From Stenopsyche tienmushanensis (taxonomy: Eukaryota > Arthropoda > Insecta > Trichoptera > Stenopsychidae), in the NCBI GenBank assembly GCA_008973525.1, contig WACJ01000047.1:992001-1056000 (forward strand): a DNA stretch of 64,000 nucleotides. Reading direction: 5' to 3'. Made by a program: the position numbers and the translations under genes. This document shows, piece after piece, positions 21,661 to 33,354 of the stretch (its first letter is position 1; every line of letters starts with the position of its first letter). The notes under the pieces were generated by a model that ran no database searches, was not told where the DNA came from, and saw nothing but the letters and a program-made list of their open reading frames with translations.

Positions 21661-22019
21661 TTCTCAATCCTCAATCTCCTTAGAATCGATAATTTTAAAG
21701 AAACATAAATCCAAGCAAAAATAACAAGAAAACTCTGCTAAAATATATGAAATAATAAAAATATATTTTTAATCAAAGTTTTTAGGCCGTCTTGACTATG
21801 TGAATTTTCTAGGTAATTGTGTTAGTGAGTGCTTCGTGATACCTTTTACATTCCACATCGTAGGCATCAAATTTACTCTAACCGAAAAAAAGGTTATCAA
21901 ACACTACCCTTATGTTAATGTGCTTTTTCTTTCGGGATTTGCTCCATAGCGGACGTAAAGTCAGAAGATTATGTAAATTGCCATTCTTGCCTACGTAAAA
22001 CACTGTCTATTTTTACCTG
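21661..22019. other. No gene seen
   Basis: AT-rich linker with no recognisable feature. Confidence 0.4.
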
Positions 22020-22700
22020 GTAAGTAGGAAAAAATGAGAGAAGATTGGCCGAACATTGAGCTGAGGGGGAGAAGACAATCAAAATAGGCCGCAAACAATC
22101 CCCGAATGTAATCGCGAAATTAATTGGTGTTTTTCAAACTGTCCGAAATGAGCGAAGCCCGGCCATTCCGCCTTAACAGGCAACGAGTCAAACTTTAGCA
22201 ATTTTAATCATGTTGCTAATGAAAAATTTCCCATTAATCTGGCGCAGGTAATTTGCGCGGGCCGGGAAATTCCCGCCGGTGGAAAAGTTGAGCATCAACA
22301 AAACAACTTCTCCGAGATGGCCATCTGCCCTTGTGGAAGTGCGTATTTTTCCCCGAGAGCACCAATATAAAATGCCTACCCTCGGCAAGGCTTCTTTTCC
22401 AAATTGAGTCCCAGCCCAGCTTTGGACCGACACTCCCGCTTTATTAAGTAATATCTCATTATCCCCGCGCGAAAACTGAAAACTCGGATCGAGTTAATTG
22501 TAACTACTTGGCCGACTATAAATTTTGCCGAGTTAAAACACTCGGTTAAATTTATTCAAGAAAAGGAGGCCGTTAATTGCGAGTTGCGAACCCGGAACAC
22601 GCGCTCGGCGCGCTCTCTCCAGAATAAATCTTGGGAGCACGAACAGGACTCCTTTTGTGACTGGAGAATCCTGGTATCACAACATATTTTTAAGCGCCAC
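22020..22700. other. Balanced-composition non-coding block, possible regulatory element
   Basis: This about 680-bp block is clearly less AT-rich and less homopolymeric than its flanks, with no TE signature and no credible ORF (the 22433-22188 minus frame lacks motifs). It contains homeodomain-type cores (ATTAATTGG at about 22117, CATTAATCTGG at about 22232) embedded in unique sequence. Such islands in insect intergenic DNA are often conserved non-coding elements. This is inference only. Confidence 0.25.
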
Positions 22701-22843
22701 CACCTACTCGCCTTACCCCATGCCATATTATGAATAATGGATTCAATATGCTACTTTCCTCCTTAAAAATTAAAACACATTTAAAAAAATACGCGCGAGG
22801 ATCATTTGAAAATTCGCTGTATTTAAAACTTGTATTACTTGTT

Positions 22844-22955
22844 AACACATTTTAAGCGGGTGCCGCGTGCGCTAAACTTACTGCTAGAATGGGCGAAATT
22901 GGGCACGCGTGCGACTAAATATTTTCATATAAAAATAGCTATAACTTCAAAACTC
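22844..22955 (-). repeat. Dispersed MITE fragment, family M1 (inverted)
   Basis: Read on the minus strand, this copy shows TTTCGCCC, TAAGTTTAGCGCACG and GCACCCGCTTAAAATGTGTT, matching 6001-6085 and 15300-15382. The mariner copy at 22962 inserted directly beside it. Confidence 0.5.
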
Positions 22956-22961
22956 AATGTA

Positions 22962-23889
22962 TTAGGGTGTCCCATAAGTTTCTTTCGTTCGTTTTCATAT
23001 TAAGAAAAAAATAAACAATTATTTGTATTACATCAAAATTTATTGGATAATATCTGATCTATTCTGTTCTATTACATTTCTCCATCTCTCCGGAAACCTC
23101 ATAATACCTTTTTGCCAAAATTTCCCAAGTTTGTTGGCAAAATATTGATCAAGGTACGAAGACGATCAAGGTAAGAATTAAAATACGTAAAGAATTTTTC
23201 AATTAAAGAAATAAATAATAATCTGAAGGGGCAATGTCCATGGCAAAGTAAGGAGGATGAGGTAAAACACCCCAGTCAAATGATAATAATTTATTTCTGA
23301 CGAGCAAAGACACATGAGGCCTGTCGTTATCGTGATGAAAAACAACGCTTCGTCTGTTCGCTAATTCTTCTGCCGTTTTCTGGCAATTGCATCCTTTAGA
23401 TTATCTAGCTGGAAACAATATTTTGTAGAATTGATTGTTTTACCTTGCTGAAGTAGCTCATAATAAACTATCCCCTTTCAGTCCCATCAAATGCATAGAA
23501 AAACTTTTTTTTTGGATATAGGCCAGGTCTAGCTACAGTTAAAGCTTCTGTATCCTTGGTCCAAGATCGTTTATGTTGGATATTCTCATAAAGTTTCCAA
23601 TTTTCATCTCCAGTGATAAGTCTCTTCAAAAAAGTTTGGCTACTATGTCGTTGGAGAAGAAGATCGCATGTTGAAATACGCTGAAGTTTATTTAAGTCAG
23701 TCAGTACGCGAAGAAGCCACACATCTGAACGATTGATGTAGCCCAATTTTGTCAGATGATTATGGACGGATATTCATGGAATTTCTAACTTGTTAGCTAT
23801 TTCGCGAACAGTATATCGCGAGTTTTCTTCAACCATGGCCATGATTAGATCTGTGTTCATTTGCGAAAGAAACTTATGGGATAACCTAA
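22962..23889 (-). mobile_element. Mariner copy C, 928 bp
   Basis: The inverted ends TTAGGGTGTCCCATAAGTTT and, inverted at the right, TTAGGTTATCCCATAAGTTT are flanked by TA (22960-22961 and 23890-23891). The interior carries a minus-strand transposase pseudogene. The family differs from copies A and B. Confidence 0.9.
23190..23863 (-). pseudogene. Mariner transposase pseudogene
   Basis: Read on the minus strand from about 23863, the product shows a helix-turn-helix remnant (YTVREIANKLEI) and a stop in the inter-domain region. Next come KLGYINRSDVW, RISTCDLLLQRHSSQTFLKR and LITGDENW (first catalytic Asp), then YENIQHKRSW, KKFFYAFDG and HHDNDRPHV (second Asp). It ends at HPPYFAMDIAPSDY (third Asp, with one extra residue compared with the usual HPPYSPDLAPSDY). 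All three Asp residues of the mariner DD34D triad are still readable across frame changes. The first helix-turn-helix is missing, and stops and shifts make it inactive. The longest intact stretch is 23746-23468. Confidence 0.88.
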
Positions 23890-23891
23890 TA

Positions 23892-24379
23892 TTTTTTATA
23901 TTTGTAATTTAGTTGTTCTTTGGAAAAAATCGAATAAACTGGCGATAAAAATGAACATTATGCTGTGATAAACATTTTTGTTAAAAAAGATCTAAAACAC
24001 CAACTCAATATTAATAGATAAATAATGTGTTGGGTGTTGGATACATTCATTTGCAATGATAAAAAATGGATGGCAGAAATTTAACGTGGCCGAACGGGCT
24101 TAGAATATGACCCCTCGGGGTGGACACCATTAATGTGTCATGATGCCATCAGATATAATTAATAATGTATGTTACCCCATAATGTTTTAAGGACGATTAA
24201 TAAATACGCATCTTAATTTCAAAACATAACACTTTGTATACGGGATTGGCTTGGGTCAATCATGCGTAGAGTGCGAGGGTATCAAAATATCAATAAAGCA
24301 CATAGATATTCACTATAACCAACATTGATAGTATATTTTTCTAATTTTATATATTTCTTTCATGCTTATAAACATTTAG
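23892..24379. other. No gene seen
   Basis: AT-rich, with a short CCCCTCGGGGTGG inverted motif near 24112. No coding signal. Confidence 0.4.
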
Positions 24380-24420
24380 TTAACTCTTTGCGGTCCTATG
24401 TCGAGTCTGGCTCGACATTT
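24380..24420 (+). mobile_element. piggyBac-like TTAA terminus with hairpin
   Basis: TTAACTCTTTGCGGTCCTAT is followed by a perfect 7-bp hairpin TGTCGAG-TCTGG-CTCGACA (24399-24417). TTAACCCTTTG(C)-type starts with a subterminal inverted repeat are typical of piggyBac-like MITEs. The other end was not found within the next kilobase. Confidence 0.4.
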
Positions 24421-27400
24421 TGTTTCTACATTTTTTTCCCCACTCAGATTTAAAATCATGTAATTTTATTTTGCGTATTGTGTTTAGGACAGTATTTGGA
24501 AAGGAATATTGTTTTTTATGATCCTTAATAGTGTTTCGCCTACCTGCTAGAGATACAAAGGAAAGGGGAAAGGAAATTGAATAAAACTTATATTGAATAA
24601 ATGCAGAAAAAAACGGTATCAAATGAATTTATTAAGCTTAGTAAGAAAACACATTTTAATGTACTGGTTTGCAGAATTGTTTTAAAGATAATATGATAAT
24701 ATTAAAACCAAAAATATAGAATAATGACATTAATTTAAAATTGCAGTGAAATCGATTGTAAGTACTTAAAAAAATTTATACATAATGTAATTTGCATTGA
24801 TAATTAAAAAGTACGAATTTATATCTCTTCTCCCCAAAGCAATATAAGGTGTTAAATAAACTACATTAGCACAAAAATATTTTTGTTGGAGGGCTTGCGT
24901 GAGTTTTAAATGTGTAAATAAAGCCTCGTCGTGTTAAGGGTGGTCATAAAATACCCTGACCTTTAATCTTACGCCAGCCCGGGTAGTAAATTTTAATTTT
25001 GCTACTCTTGTGTGGCAAATTAGGACTACGAATTTTGTGAGATAGACAAAGATGTGTTGGGAACATTGTACACAACGAGTATACACTTAATCTTAATGAT
25101 ACACTCTATGGAATAGAATTGAAATTTCTATTTATTCAAAATGGACTCGTTTGTGGCGAGGAAAATTGGCGGTGCGATTATGCTTTTTTCCTATTTTTCA
25201 TTGTTGAGAATAAATTATGCTCATGTTAGAATACTTCTAAAGCTTAAAGCCTTCAAAGCTAACCACCCTATTTTGCAGCGTATTTATCGCGGAGCAAAAT
25301 TTTCACATGAAAAGACCCCGCTTTAAACGAAACAGAAGGTGAATCTATTGTAATGGGGGAATTTGCACTGTGAATGAAAAAAAAGACATACTAAAAACCG
25401 CGTAGTGAAGCTTAAGACATAAAAATATGATCACGTATTTCAAAAGCTCGTTAAGTTCAGGCATGGAGAAGGACGTATGAAAAGCTTTCCGATATTTTCT
25501 AAAATGTTTGAAAGGAGCAATACGTGAACATCGAAGACGAATAACAAACACCTTTAAGACATTTTCATTGCTCTTATTCCAATATTTTTCAATTTACCAA
25601 TTCCGAGTATTTTTAAAACGTGTTGAAACTCAATAAGATTTTCAAAGTTAAAAATAAATAAAAATGTATAGTCAATAAATTGAATATTTCACTCGCGGAA
25701 TAGTTATAGAGTATTATTATACAATATATCATTTATTGATAAAAAATACGAATAAAAATAATAAATTTATACGCAATTAGTAGTTTTCGCAATGAATTTA
25801 TGACCTGTCGTAGCACTATGTCACTCATTGATTTGTATTAAAAAATACTTTTGTACCCTTGGTTCTTAATATATGATATTTTTTCGTTTATATGATGCTA
25901 ATTGGCACCAAATGGCAGCATTCTTTGGTTCCGACGAAGCTTTTCTTAATTTGACAAAGCGGATGGTGGTGGTTATCCTCCATCATCCCTCACACTCCTT
26001 AACAGGAGCCGCACATGGATATTTCCTGTTAAAAAATACGTGGATTAATTGTCCTTTATTAATAAGTAATCGAGCATACAAATGTGTTGCATATAGATTC
26101 GTTAGAATTTAGAGATTGGCTGTTTAATTTGTGATCGAAGCAAAATGATTTATGCTGATCAATCGGTATGGCATGTGATATTTATTTAAAATGTTTATGT
26201 TTTTGTTCTTCATGCACAATATATAATATGTTCGTTTTCATTGCATACTATTGCAATTTTTTTTTTAATGAAACGTTTGAATCAAACCCCTTTGAAAAGC
26301 ATCATTAAACTATGTACTGAATAATAAGCAATGTTTTAAACGAGCTTTCATATGATACATGACTCGCTACGTACATATCATAATGAAGGAATTTAAAATG
26401 TATTTGGGAATTTAAATCTGTTTTCGCCATAGTGCGATATAAATAGTCTAAAATTTCAAAAGAAAAAGACTTGTTCTCATCATATTAACATGGAAAAAAA
26501 TAATTCCATTATTGAGCCACTCACTTTATAATACGCGCGCCAATTTAATAGCATGTGTTTGTAAAGCTGAAAAAAATCTTTCAAACTTTGAGAACTCAAT
26601 TATCATATATCAGCATATGCAAACCGAGTTCCACGTACTCGCTCAACTAATATAAACTTTTATGAAAAGTTATTTAAAAAATATTTCTGCCACCCTGGAA
26701 CGAGTTCCCATTAATTTTATTTTGAATTAGGATTTTTCGCCCAGAGTGAGACATAATGCTAGGCGACATGGCAGCAAAAGGGTTTCGCACTCTTTCTTCT
26801 GCCAGTTGAATATATTTTTCAAACGGAATAAGTCTTCGTAATGGCCGGAGGCAAGTTTGCCCAGAATAACAACAACAGTAACTATTTACTGTTGAAAGAA
26901 AGTTTCCTCGTACACATTCGTCTAAACTCACACCTTTCCGCTACACCATCACATATCGTGTTTACTGGTCTTTTTTGTAGCCATTTACAGCCTCCTGGGT
27001 ACCATTTTGGCGCTGATCATATCATCTAGTATTGCATTGCCTATCCCATGGCATGCATTCTAAAATACAATTTTAGATGGAAAAAAATCACCCTTTTCGC
27101 AAATATCAGATTTGCTTCATAAGCGCTATGAATACATAAATCAATAAAATTGCTTTGCTTGTGTGGATTTTTTTCCTCATTCAAGACGACTCATATTAAT
27201 TTACTTGTATACAGAAAAATCGATGAAAAATTTAATTAGCTGTGTCTAACTTATACGTGTGTATGTAGGAACATATTTATGTTAAAGTCTCTTGACATGT
27301 ATGAATTCAGCAGTTTAACTGTTACCTTTTGTTACATATATTAAAGCAGAGTTTCTCAAACTATGTGTTGTTAAAAAATGTTTTGTGAAAACCTAAAATG

Positions 27401-27683
27401 TTTTACATATATATTATAGAGAAATAATAAAATAACAAGACTTAATGATATTCCCAATTTATTTTTATCGTGCTGATATTATTGTTCGCAAATCTGATCA
27501 AAAAATGGTTTTAAGTGTTCAGCATAATAAAATCTGAAGGAAACAAATCTGTAGGAATATTACCTATTCCATTAGTATGTATTCCACAAGAACTATCCAC
27601 AACTCTATGCAGTTTCAATGATTAAAATTCAATTGAAATCGAATAGAAACTATTCGCAAATTATCCACAAGGCATTATGTCCA
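24421..27683. other. No gene supported; 3.3 kb
   Basis: The only ORF with a good start context is 25141-25326 (plus, AAAATGG, 61 codons, basic product). It has no motif, splice evidence or family, so I leave it out as a gene. The frames at 26931-26674 (minus), 26841-27029 (plus) and 25873-26112 (plus) likewise have no support. A hAT-like phrase (CAGAGTTTCTCAAACTATG) occurs at about 27348. Confidence 0.35.
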
Positions 27684-27800
27684 GGGCCTATAAAAAAACC
27701 GACGTTCTTCAAAACCAGTTTTCGGTTTTCATATTTTGAACGAAACCGGTTTCCACCAGTTTTCGTTTTGAGAAATATAAGATTAAAATAATGGATATAT
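27684..27800 (+). mobile_element. hAT-like terminus with repeated AACCGGTTT-type motifs
   Basis: CAGGGCCTATAAAAAAACCG is followed by several copies of a motif of the form AAACCG(G)TTTTC in both orientations. Such subterminal motif clusters next to CAGGGCC ends are usual in hAT elements. No transposase is nearby and the partner end was not found. Confidence 0.3.
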
Positions 27801-28732
27801 TAAGATTATTCGAATTTTATTTAATATTAAAAGGATTACACAGATTTTTCTTCAACTATTTCTACACATTCCTCTTAAACATTTATTTCTGTCGGGAAAT
27901 TAGGATACATCCTATTTAACCCTTTGAGTAGTGATCATAAACTTAGATGCTATATTTGTATGTGCACCACTTATCCACTTATCTGTCAGGACTGCCGCAG
28001 TGAGTATAAAGCTTGTACATAATAAACACATAATAATAAATAAACACTGTGAATGTGTGCACACAATATTTGATAATTCATATTCAGATTCATCATTACA
28101 TTCATATATCATTATTAGTCGATAAATTTGGGTTAACAATCTCATTCATAATCTCCGATCTGCAAGATATTTTCTCCATCTCTGTTTCTCTACAAACTCT
28201 GTCTCCAGTTAAGAGCTCAGCCTATTGTGAAGACAATAATTGATTCCGAAAAAGGTTCAAAATTATCTTCCGAAAAGAACCTTTTCTTAACTAATCTACG
28301 GTCAACGTTGATGAATTGTTAACACTGAAACTGATTTTGTTGAAAAGAGCATAAATATATAAGCAGTTTGGAGACCAACATGTCAAACGTGCAATTTTTA
28401 AAACATTGACGTATTTTCTATTCTGTTGTGATTGATATTATTTTAATATTTTGAATTTGGTATTATATTTCACTGTTCCTTATTGGATCAAATGTTAAAA
28501 TAATATTCAATATATTGTTGTCAGCCGTGGAATCGACAATATCTTCAATTGCTAAAAATTCAAAGACATTCGAAATAAATAAAAAAAACAAATTTTACCT
28601 CAAAGTTTTAATTGGGAGAGCATCCATCCGAGGAGTTGAGAGATTGATCTTCATATCTCATTCGTCCTTTTCCTTTTGTTTTTCCCTTTGGTATTCACTA
28701 TTCGAATGGATAAAGTTTTTAATCTAACTGGA
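27801..28732. other. No gene seen
   Basis: AT-rich. A TTAACCCTTTGAGTAG phrase at about 27917 resembles another piggyBac-like end. Opposed overlapping ORFs around 27912-28243 are chance. Confidence 0.35.
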
Positions 28733-28800
28733 TGTTTTGAGCGCCTTGAACCTACGCTCCTATGCAAAACGCAAATCAGCCATTACACCACGGAGCAATA
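28733..28800 (-). repeat. tRNA-like segment (possible SINE head)
   Basis: On the minus strand the sequence reads CTCCGTGGTGTAATGGCTG and then, about 28 bases on, GTAGGTTCAAGGCGC. TGGTGTAATGG fits a Pol III A box as in Gln/Glu tRNAs, and GGTTCAAGGC is close to the B box (GGTTCRANNCC). Acceptor and anticodon stems do not pair convincingly. It is therefore a tRNA-derived SINE promoter or tRNA relic, not a working tRNA. Confidence 0.3.
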
Positions 28801-29489
28801 TAAAGCAGAGGAAGACTTCAAACCCATAAAGAGTTGGAGGTTTCTTAGAAAGGCATCACGCAACTAAGATTACAAATTTGCGCCCTCTCAGCGGGATGTG
28901 CCGGAGCAACCCTCCACGTGCTACAACCCTGTTTGTATTCCCTAGTCTTGAAGCATGTACCTGTGCCGCTAACGCATGCATATTCATGCTACAGATTTCA
29001 AAGTATCCTACATTTATCTTTTAACTCGAATGCCTTTAGTGTGCTCTACTTTGTTTCCACTCTCCACACTATATGGATGGAATTATAATGGCCGACATTA
29101 TTTACTCTAACATGCTAAAAGCATACACATCAGCGAAAGAATTGCTACATGACGGGATTTTATTCGAAAATTATAGACGTTGAATAAATAAAATGGGTCT
29201 ATTTTATATAGATAGATAGATTTAAGGCTCTAAGAGTGAGTGAATGTTATTACATTTTACCCTTTAAGCACAAAATAAAAACTAATATTGTACGTCAAAT
29301 ATGTTAATCTACTTATTTTATGATTAGATGAATTTATTTATACATTGATAAATTCTATAAAATATTGTTCACTCGTAGCTTTCACAGCTATACACTGCTT
29401 AATATTCATAGTCATTTACGAAAGACTACTTATTTTTTTTATGGTTTCCACCCCTTCGGGGTATTTGCACAATGTGATACCTTTCATTC
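28801..29489. other. No gene seen
   Basis: Unique DNA, partly balanced in composition (28860-29060). No motif was recognised. Confidence 0.35.
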
Positions 29490-30008
29490 TACATTACTGG
29501 TTGGAAAGCTAAAGGGACAGAACAAGCACTAGAGGAACAACAAGCAGACGATCCGGAAGAACGACTTTCTATATCGCTTTGTATTCGTCGAACTGAGAGG
29601 ATCAACCTGAAATTGGAAACCACCCAGTCTCGAATTCGCGGGGGTTAAGTTGCACGTAGACGGGGATACACCTTCAAGTCAGACGAATTGATGGGGGAAA
29701 GGGGCGTCGAATAGAAAGATTCTCTTCTTAGATAACTTATTTATTAAACATGAGAGAGAAATCTGGCTGCGGGAAGGACGTCCTTCCGCAGCCAAGGCTA
29801 ACCGAAGATTCCTCACGACTCCCGCCTCTTGCACGTCACCACTCAACCGGCAGCGATCGGTGTCGTTCCTTCAGACGCAATTCATCTGCAATGCTACAGA
29901 GGATGGTGCTGTTAAATTAACAAATTGCGCCTAAAGCGAGACGAAAGATGTCGCCGTTAATTTGGCGAATTAAATCTATTCAAGGCGCCATTGCATGGGG
30001 ATGATAAT
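29490..30008 (-). mobile_element. LTR-family L copy 1 with adjoining leader
   Basis: Read on the minus strand (30008 to about 29690), this is one of six copies of a repeat that looks like an LTR. It has a TTAACGGCGACATC segment, then TGAAGGAACGACACCGATCG, then a TAGCCTTGGCTGCGG...CCGCAGCC hairpin block, then CTCTCATG, TTTAATAAATAAGT with a poly(A)-type signal, and TCTATTCGACGCC. Sequence beyond it (29690-29490) appears to be internal element DNA. No gag/pol is recognisable. It is the closest relative of copy 2 at 37047-37387. Confidence 0.55.
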
Positions 30009-31894
30009 TTATTTATGTTACTTTTAAAAGGTGGATCTTACCTTATGTAGTTGCGAGACTTTAATGACGAACCTTGTCTTCAAGCGTAGCTAAAAGAACG
30101 TATTCTTCTGCTCTTGAAAGTGATGGTTTTTAAATATTTCTCCCTCTTCTCGCGGTAAGGTTTTTACATCCATTTTATAGTATTTCTCACAGCGCGTCCA
30201 CGTCAAAATTCTCCATAGCTATGCACAAAAGAGCCGCCATTATTTTTCGTTCAGATCACGTGACCCGCAAGATCTGCGCGCGCAGCGCATTAAAATGGTG
30301 ATTATGCGTAATTTTTCAAAATACTATGGATGATAAAATTAGAATTTTAGTTTTTAAGTCTATATTATATTAGTAGATTCTTATTAGCTTAAAAAACAAT
30401 GATTTTGCAAGTTCTTCTTAGTAAGTTTATATTTGAGATCATAAAAGCTCTCTGATGTCGAGTGAGTATGTTTCGGAATTCATAATGATGTGAATAGCAT
30501 CAGCAAGATTACATTCCTTCTAGCATTATGGAAGAGTTAGTTTGATTTTATAGCATTTAAAATGTTATTTTAAGCTCAATGAATGTCACAATTCGTAATA
30601 TAACAAAAATATCTCCGTTGGCTGGATTAGTGATGTGTAATATGAGGGAAGAAACATGACATTTAAAATTGGTAAGCAAATTAAATTGTTTTAAAGTAGT
30701 TATCTGTTATAGTCAGTAGTGGGTTAAATTAAATATATTTTCTATGATAAAATAATTAAGATCTTATTCGTACAAAATATACAGATATTATCTCTGCTTT
30801 TTAGAAGACACATTAACTTAAATTAAATTAAATCAGGCAGGGCCACTTATTCCTAATCCCAATTCAAATAACTTTGTTTAAACATAAGTTTTTAAAAGGC
30901 AATAAAAAACCATTATATAAAACACATTTATTTCTACAAAATATTCTAGTTGAGATCGCCTACGTCTTAAGAAGATTTTATTTGAAATATTTTGCCTATA
31001 ATTGAAATTAGTATCAGTTTAGATTCAAAGCAGATCTACTAATCATTAATTTATTTAGTCAAGCGAATATTAATGTAATGTGCGATCACTCACAGCAAAT
31101 CGGTTCCATTGAGATTAATGAAATTGCTTTTCTCAAAGTGTAATAATCGAACAATTTTGAATGCAGTGTGATTCAAACCTTAAAGGAATATACGATCGAT
31201 CTCAATCGTTAATTACGATCTTATACACATGAAGACTTAATTCATAATTGAGCGCTCAAGAGTTTACAAATCAGACCATTTGAAACAGAGTGCTCGTGTA
31301 TAACATGCTGAAATGTATCTCGCAGTTCTGCAGAACCTACTTCGTGGATAATGCGAACTAAAAACAAGGATATTACAGAGTTAGCAGGGAAAACTTTAAA
31401 TACTCCCAAACAAAGCCATCCTCTGGCGGTTGATTCAATTGAATCTCTCTTTCCGGTTTATTAGATAACAATAAAGTGTAAGAGTTACTGTGCTACTCCA
31501 ACGGAAGTGTTTGGATGATATACACTTTTTGTACTATCCTGTAAAGTAGTTAGCGAACAAGTTGATATTTTATGTATTTCAGAGCTAATTTATTTTATCA
31601 CGAGAAAATTTGTGTAATAACTTAGATGGTACAAGCAAATGAAGAAGTGGCTGTCATTGTTGTGTGTTCGCGACGTTTTCTTGACGCTCTTTTAGGTTCG
31701 AAACTAGCACAATTTTGAATTACTGTATTTATAATGGTTTTTATTTATATTTAAAAGCACTTCAAGGAAATTAAATTAGTTTATTATTTTGAATTTGGAT
31801 TGAAATTCCAAAAGCTTTTGGATTTGTTCGGAATCAAACACTTACTGTGCTAAAAAACACACATATGTATTTGGTACACTATATGAAATCTGAA
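30009..31894. other. No gene seen; includes a promoter-like patch
   Basis: Apart from the patch at 30170-30300, listed separately, this is plain AT-rich DNA without credible ORFs. Confidence 0.4.
30170..30300. promoter_or_regulatory. Promoter-like patch with TCACGTGAC E-box
   Basis: The patch holds GAGCCGCCATTATTTTTC followed by the palindrome TCACGTGA plus C (30256-30264) and CTGCGCGCGCAGCGCA. CACGTG with TC/GA flanks is the preferred site of USF/MITF-TFE class bHLH-leucine zipper factors. CpGs are locally enriched. No ORF begins nearby on either strand, so any transcript would be non-coding or start with an untranslated exon. This is inference. Confidence 0.25.
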
Positions 31895-31985
31895 TCCAGA
31901 ATCATATTTTACATCGATGTTCTCATTATTAGAGTCGAGTTGTAGTAAATACTTCATGGTCAAGGAAAGGTTAAGGTTTATCGAG
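31895..31985 (+). mobile_element. Fragment of the CCCGGG-type hAT family
   Basis: GTTCTCATTATTAGAGTCGA, then TTGTAGTAAATAC and AAGGAAAGGTTAA match 21300-21372 with few differences. This is an internal piece of the same hAT family without its ends. Confidence 0.6.
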
Positions 31986-32529
31986 AAGTCATGGTCATGT
32001 ATGCTGAAGCGTCAACTATTAGCTTCGTTCTTCACCGCTGACTCCGTTGTGTAGGTCATGTAGAATTGATGCCATTTTTCTGGATGCCACGGATTTCTAA
32101 TGATTGAATAATGATGAAAGACAGCCATTTCACGTCATCAATTGAGAAAAAGAAATAAATTATTGCTCAAGAAAAAAATATTTTCTTTTTCTGAACGGGC
32201 CTGATATAAATGATATGGTTGAGATCCCTTCTTATGATTGGATGTTGAAGAAATCCTAGTACTTACGATGATATTATTTCGATAGGTATATTGTAGATTA
32301 GGGATGGATGTTCAACTTGTCGATCGCGATCGACCGGTCGATCTTAAAGCTAAACTTTGGTCGATTCAGAAAAGTTCTGTGAATTTAGAAAAATCAGACT
32401 ATGGGACCGGATCAATCAGCTTCGGTTTAGTTCCGAGTGAGCTTCAAGTCTTGTTCTAAGGCTCAGTTAGCTTCGAGTCTAGTCAAGGCTCTCTGTCCCC
32501 CTGGTATTGTTTTTCACATTGTTTCAGGA
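31986..32529. other. Repeat-flavoured linker
   Basis: This linker contains CGATCGCGATCGACCGGTCGAT (self-complementary core, about 32321-32342) and an AGCTTCGAGTCTAGTCAAGG phrase (32471-32490) that recurs at 33362-33381, so the LINE fragment between may be inserted into an older repeat. No ORF. Confidence 0.4.
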
Positions 32530-33330
32530 GGACAGGTAGTCTGACCTTAGGAAACAGGCCCTATTCAAGTGTTGGCGAGCCGCTTTGCACCTCTCTCTCT
32601 CTCACTGCCCTCATTGACGCTCTGGATCTCTTTAACGTAATCGCGTCATAGGTTTTAGTTCTTCTTGCTTGCCGTCATGCTGTGGATCATGTTGTTTCAG
32701 CGAATTTCTCTGGGATGCCCAAGCCTCACAGTCAGTGATGGTGTGTTCTGCATCGTCAACATCCGCTTGGCAGTGGTGGTACGTCGTGGATGTTTCCTTG
32801 CCAGTCCTCTTCAGGTACGCACCGAAGCATCCATGCCCAGTGAGCACCTGAGTCAAGCGGCAGGTTGTTTCGTCGTGTTTTCGGGCCTTCACTGGCTTAC
32901 GACCGGGATAAGACGGTGGGTCCATCTTCCTTGCTGGACTGATCTCTTCTCTATTTCTGGTCGTGTATTTTGCGGTTTTTGAGATCTTCGTAGTCCAAAG
33001 TCCTCTTCTTTGCCTGGAGGTCCAGCGGGGTTATTTCAGCAATCACTAGCGCTGCATCTTCAGACACTATCATGTATGCTGCTGTGACTCGGAGCACTCC
33101 CTATCGCTGGCGAGATTCTTTCTGTTGGTGTCGCGTCTGAGCGACTCATGCCATATCGGAGCTTCGTAGAGAGGGATCGAATGTATTACCACATTTATGG
33201 TATGTCTTTTGCACTGCTTTGGTCCTCCAATGTTGGGCAGGAGCCGTAGAAGCTCGCTGGCCACTTTCTGCGCCTTTTGTGCAGCTTCTTCTATGTATTT
33301 GCTAAAGGTCAGTTTGTTGTTCATGAGAAT
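32530..33330 (-). mobile_element. R1-clade LINE fragment (3' half of ORF2)
   Basis: The minus strand holds, in order, the end of a reverse transcriptase, the R1-type linker and a C-terminal zinc-knuckle region, spread over frameshifted ORFs. It lacks endonuclease and RT catalytic parts. The 48960-49828 fragment is a second copy of the same clade. Confidence 0.85.
32632..33324 (-). pseudogene. R1-like reverse transcriptase C-terminal region, frameshifted
   Basis: Piece 1 (33324-33070) reads LTFSKYIEEAAQKAQKVASE, LLRLLPNIGGPK, then INVVIHSIPLYEAPIW. This is the classic 'K-TF--H-----KA------L-RL-PN-GGP...S---LYGA--W' segment after the RT core in R1/TRAS LINEs. Piece 2, in another frame (about 33090-32950), reads AAYMIVSEDAALVIAEITPLDL, trimmed here to the matched block. 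Piece 3 (32925-32632) reads CRLTQVLTGHGCFGAYLKRT and a Cys/His knuckle with CHHC...DAEHTITDC (C-x2-C-xn-H-x4-C). At least two frameshifts and stops are present. The piece order and motifs make the family assignment firm. No upstream RT YADD motif is present in this copy. Confidence 0.88.
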
Positions 33331-33354
33331 CTCAGCAAGTCAAGACTTAGTCAG

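Noticed and set aside
25141..25326. 61-codon ORF with an AAAATGG start
   Set aside because: Only the start context is favourable. No domain, membrane helix pattern, poly(A) layout or homologue could be recognised.
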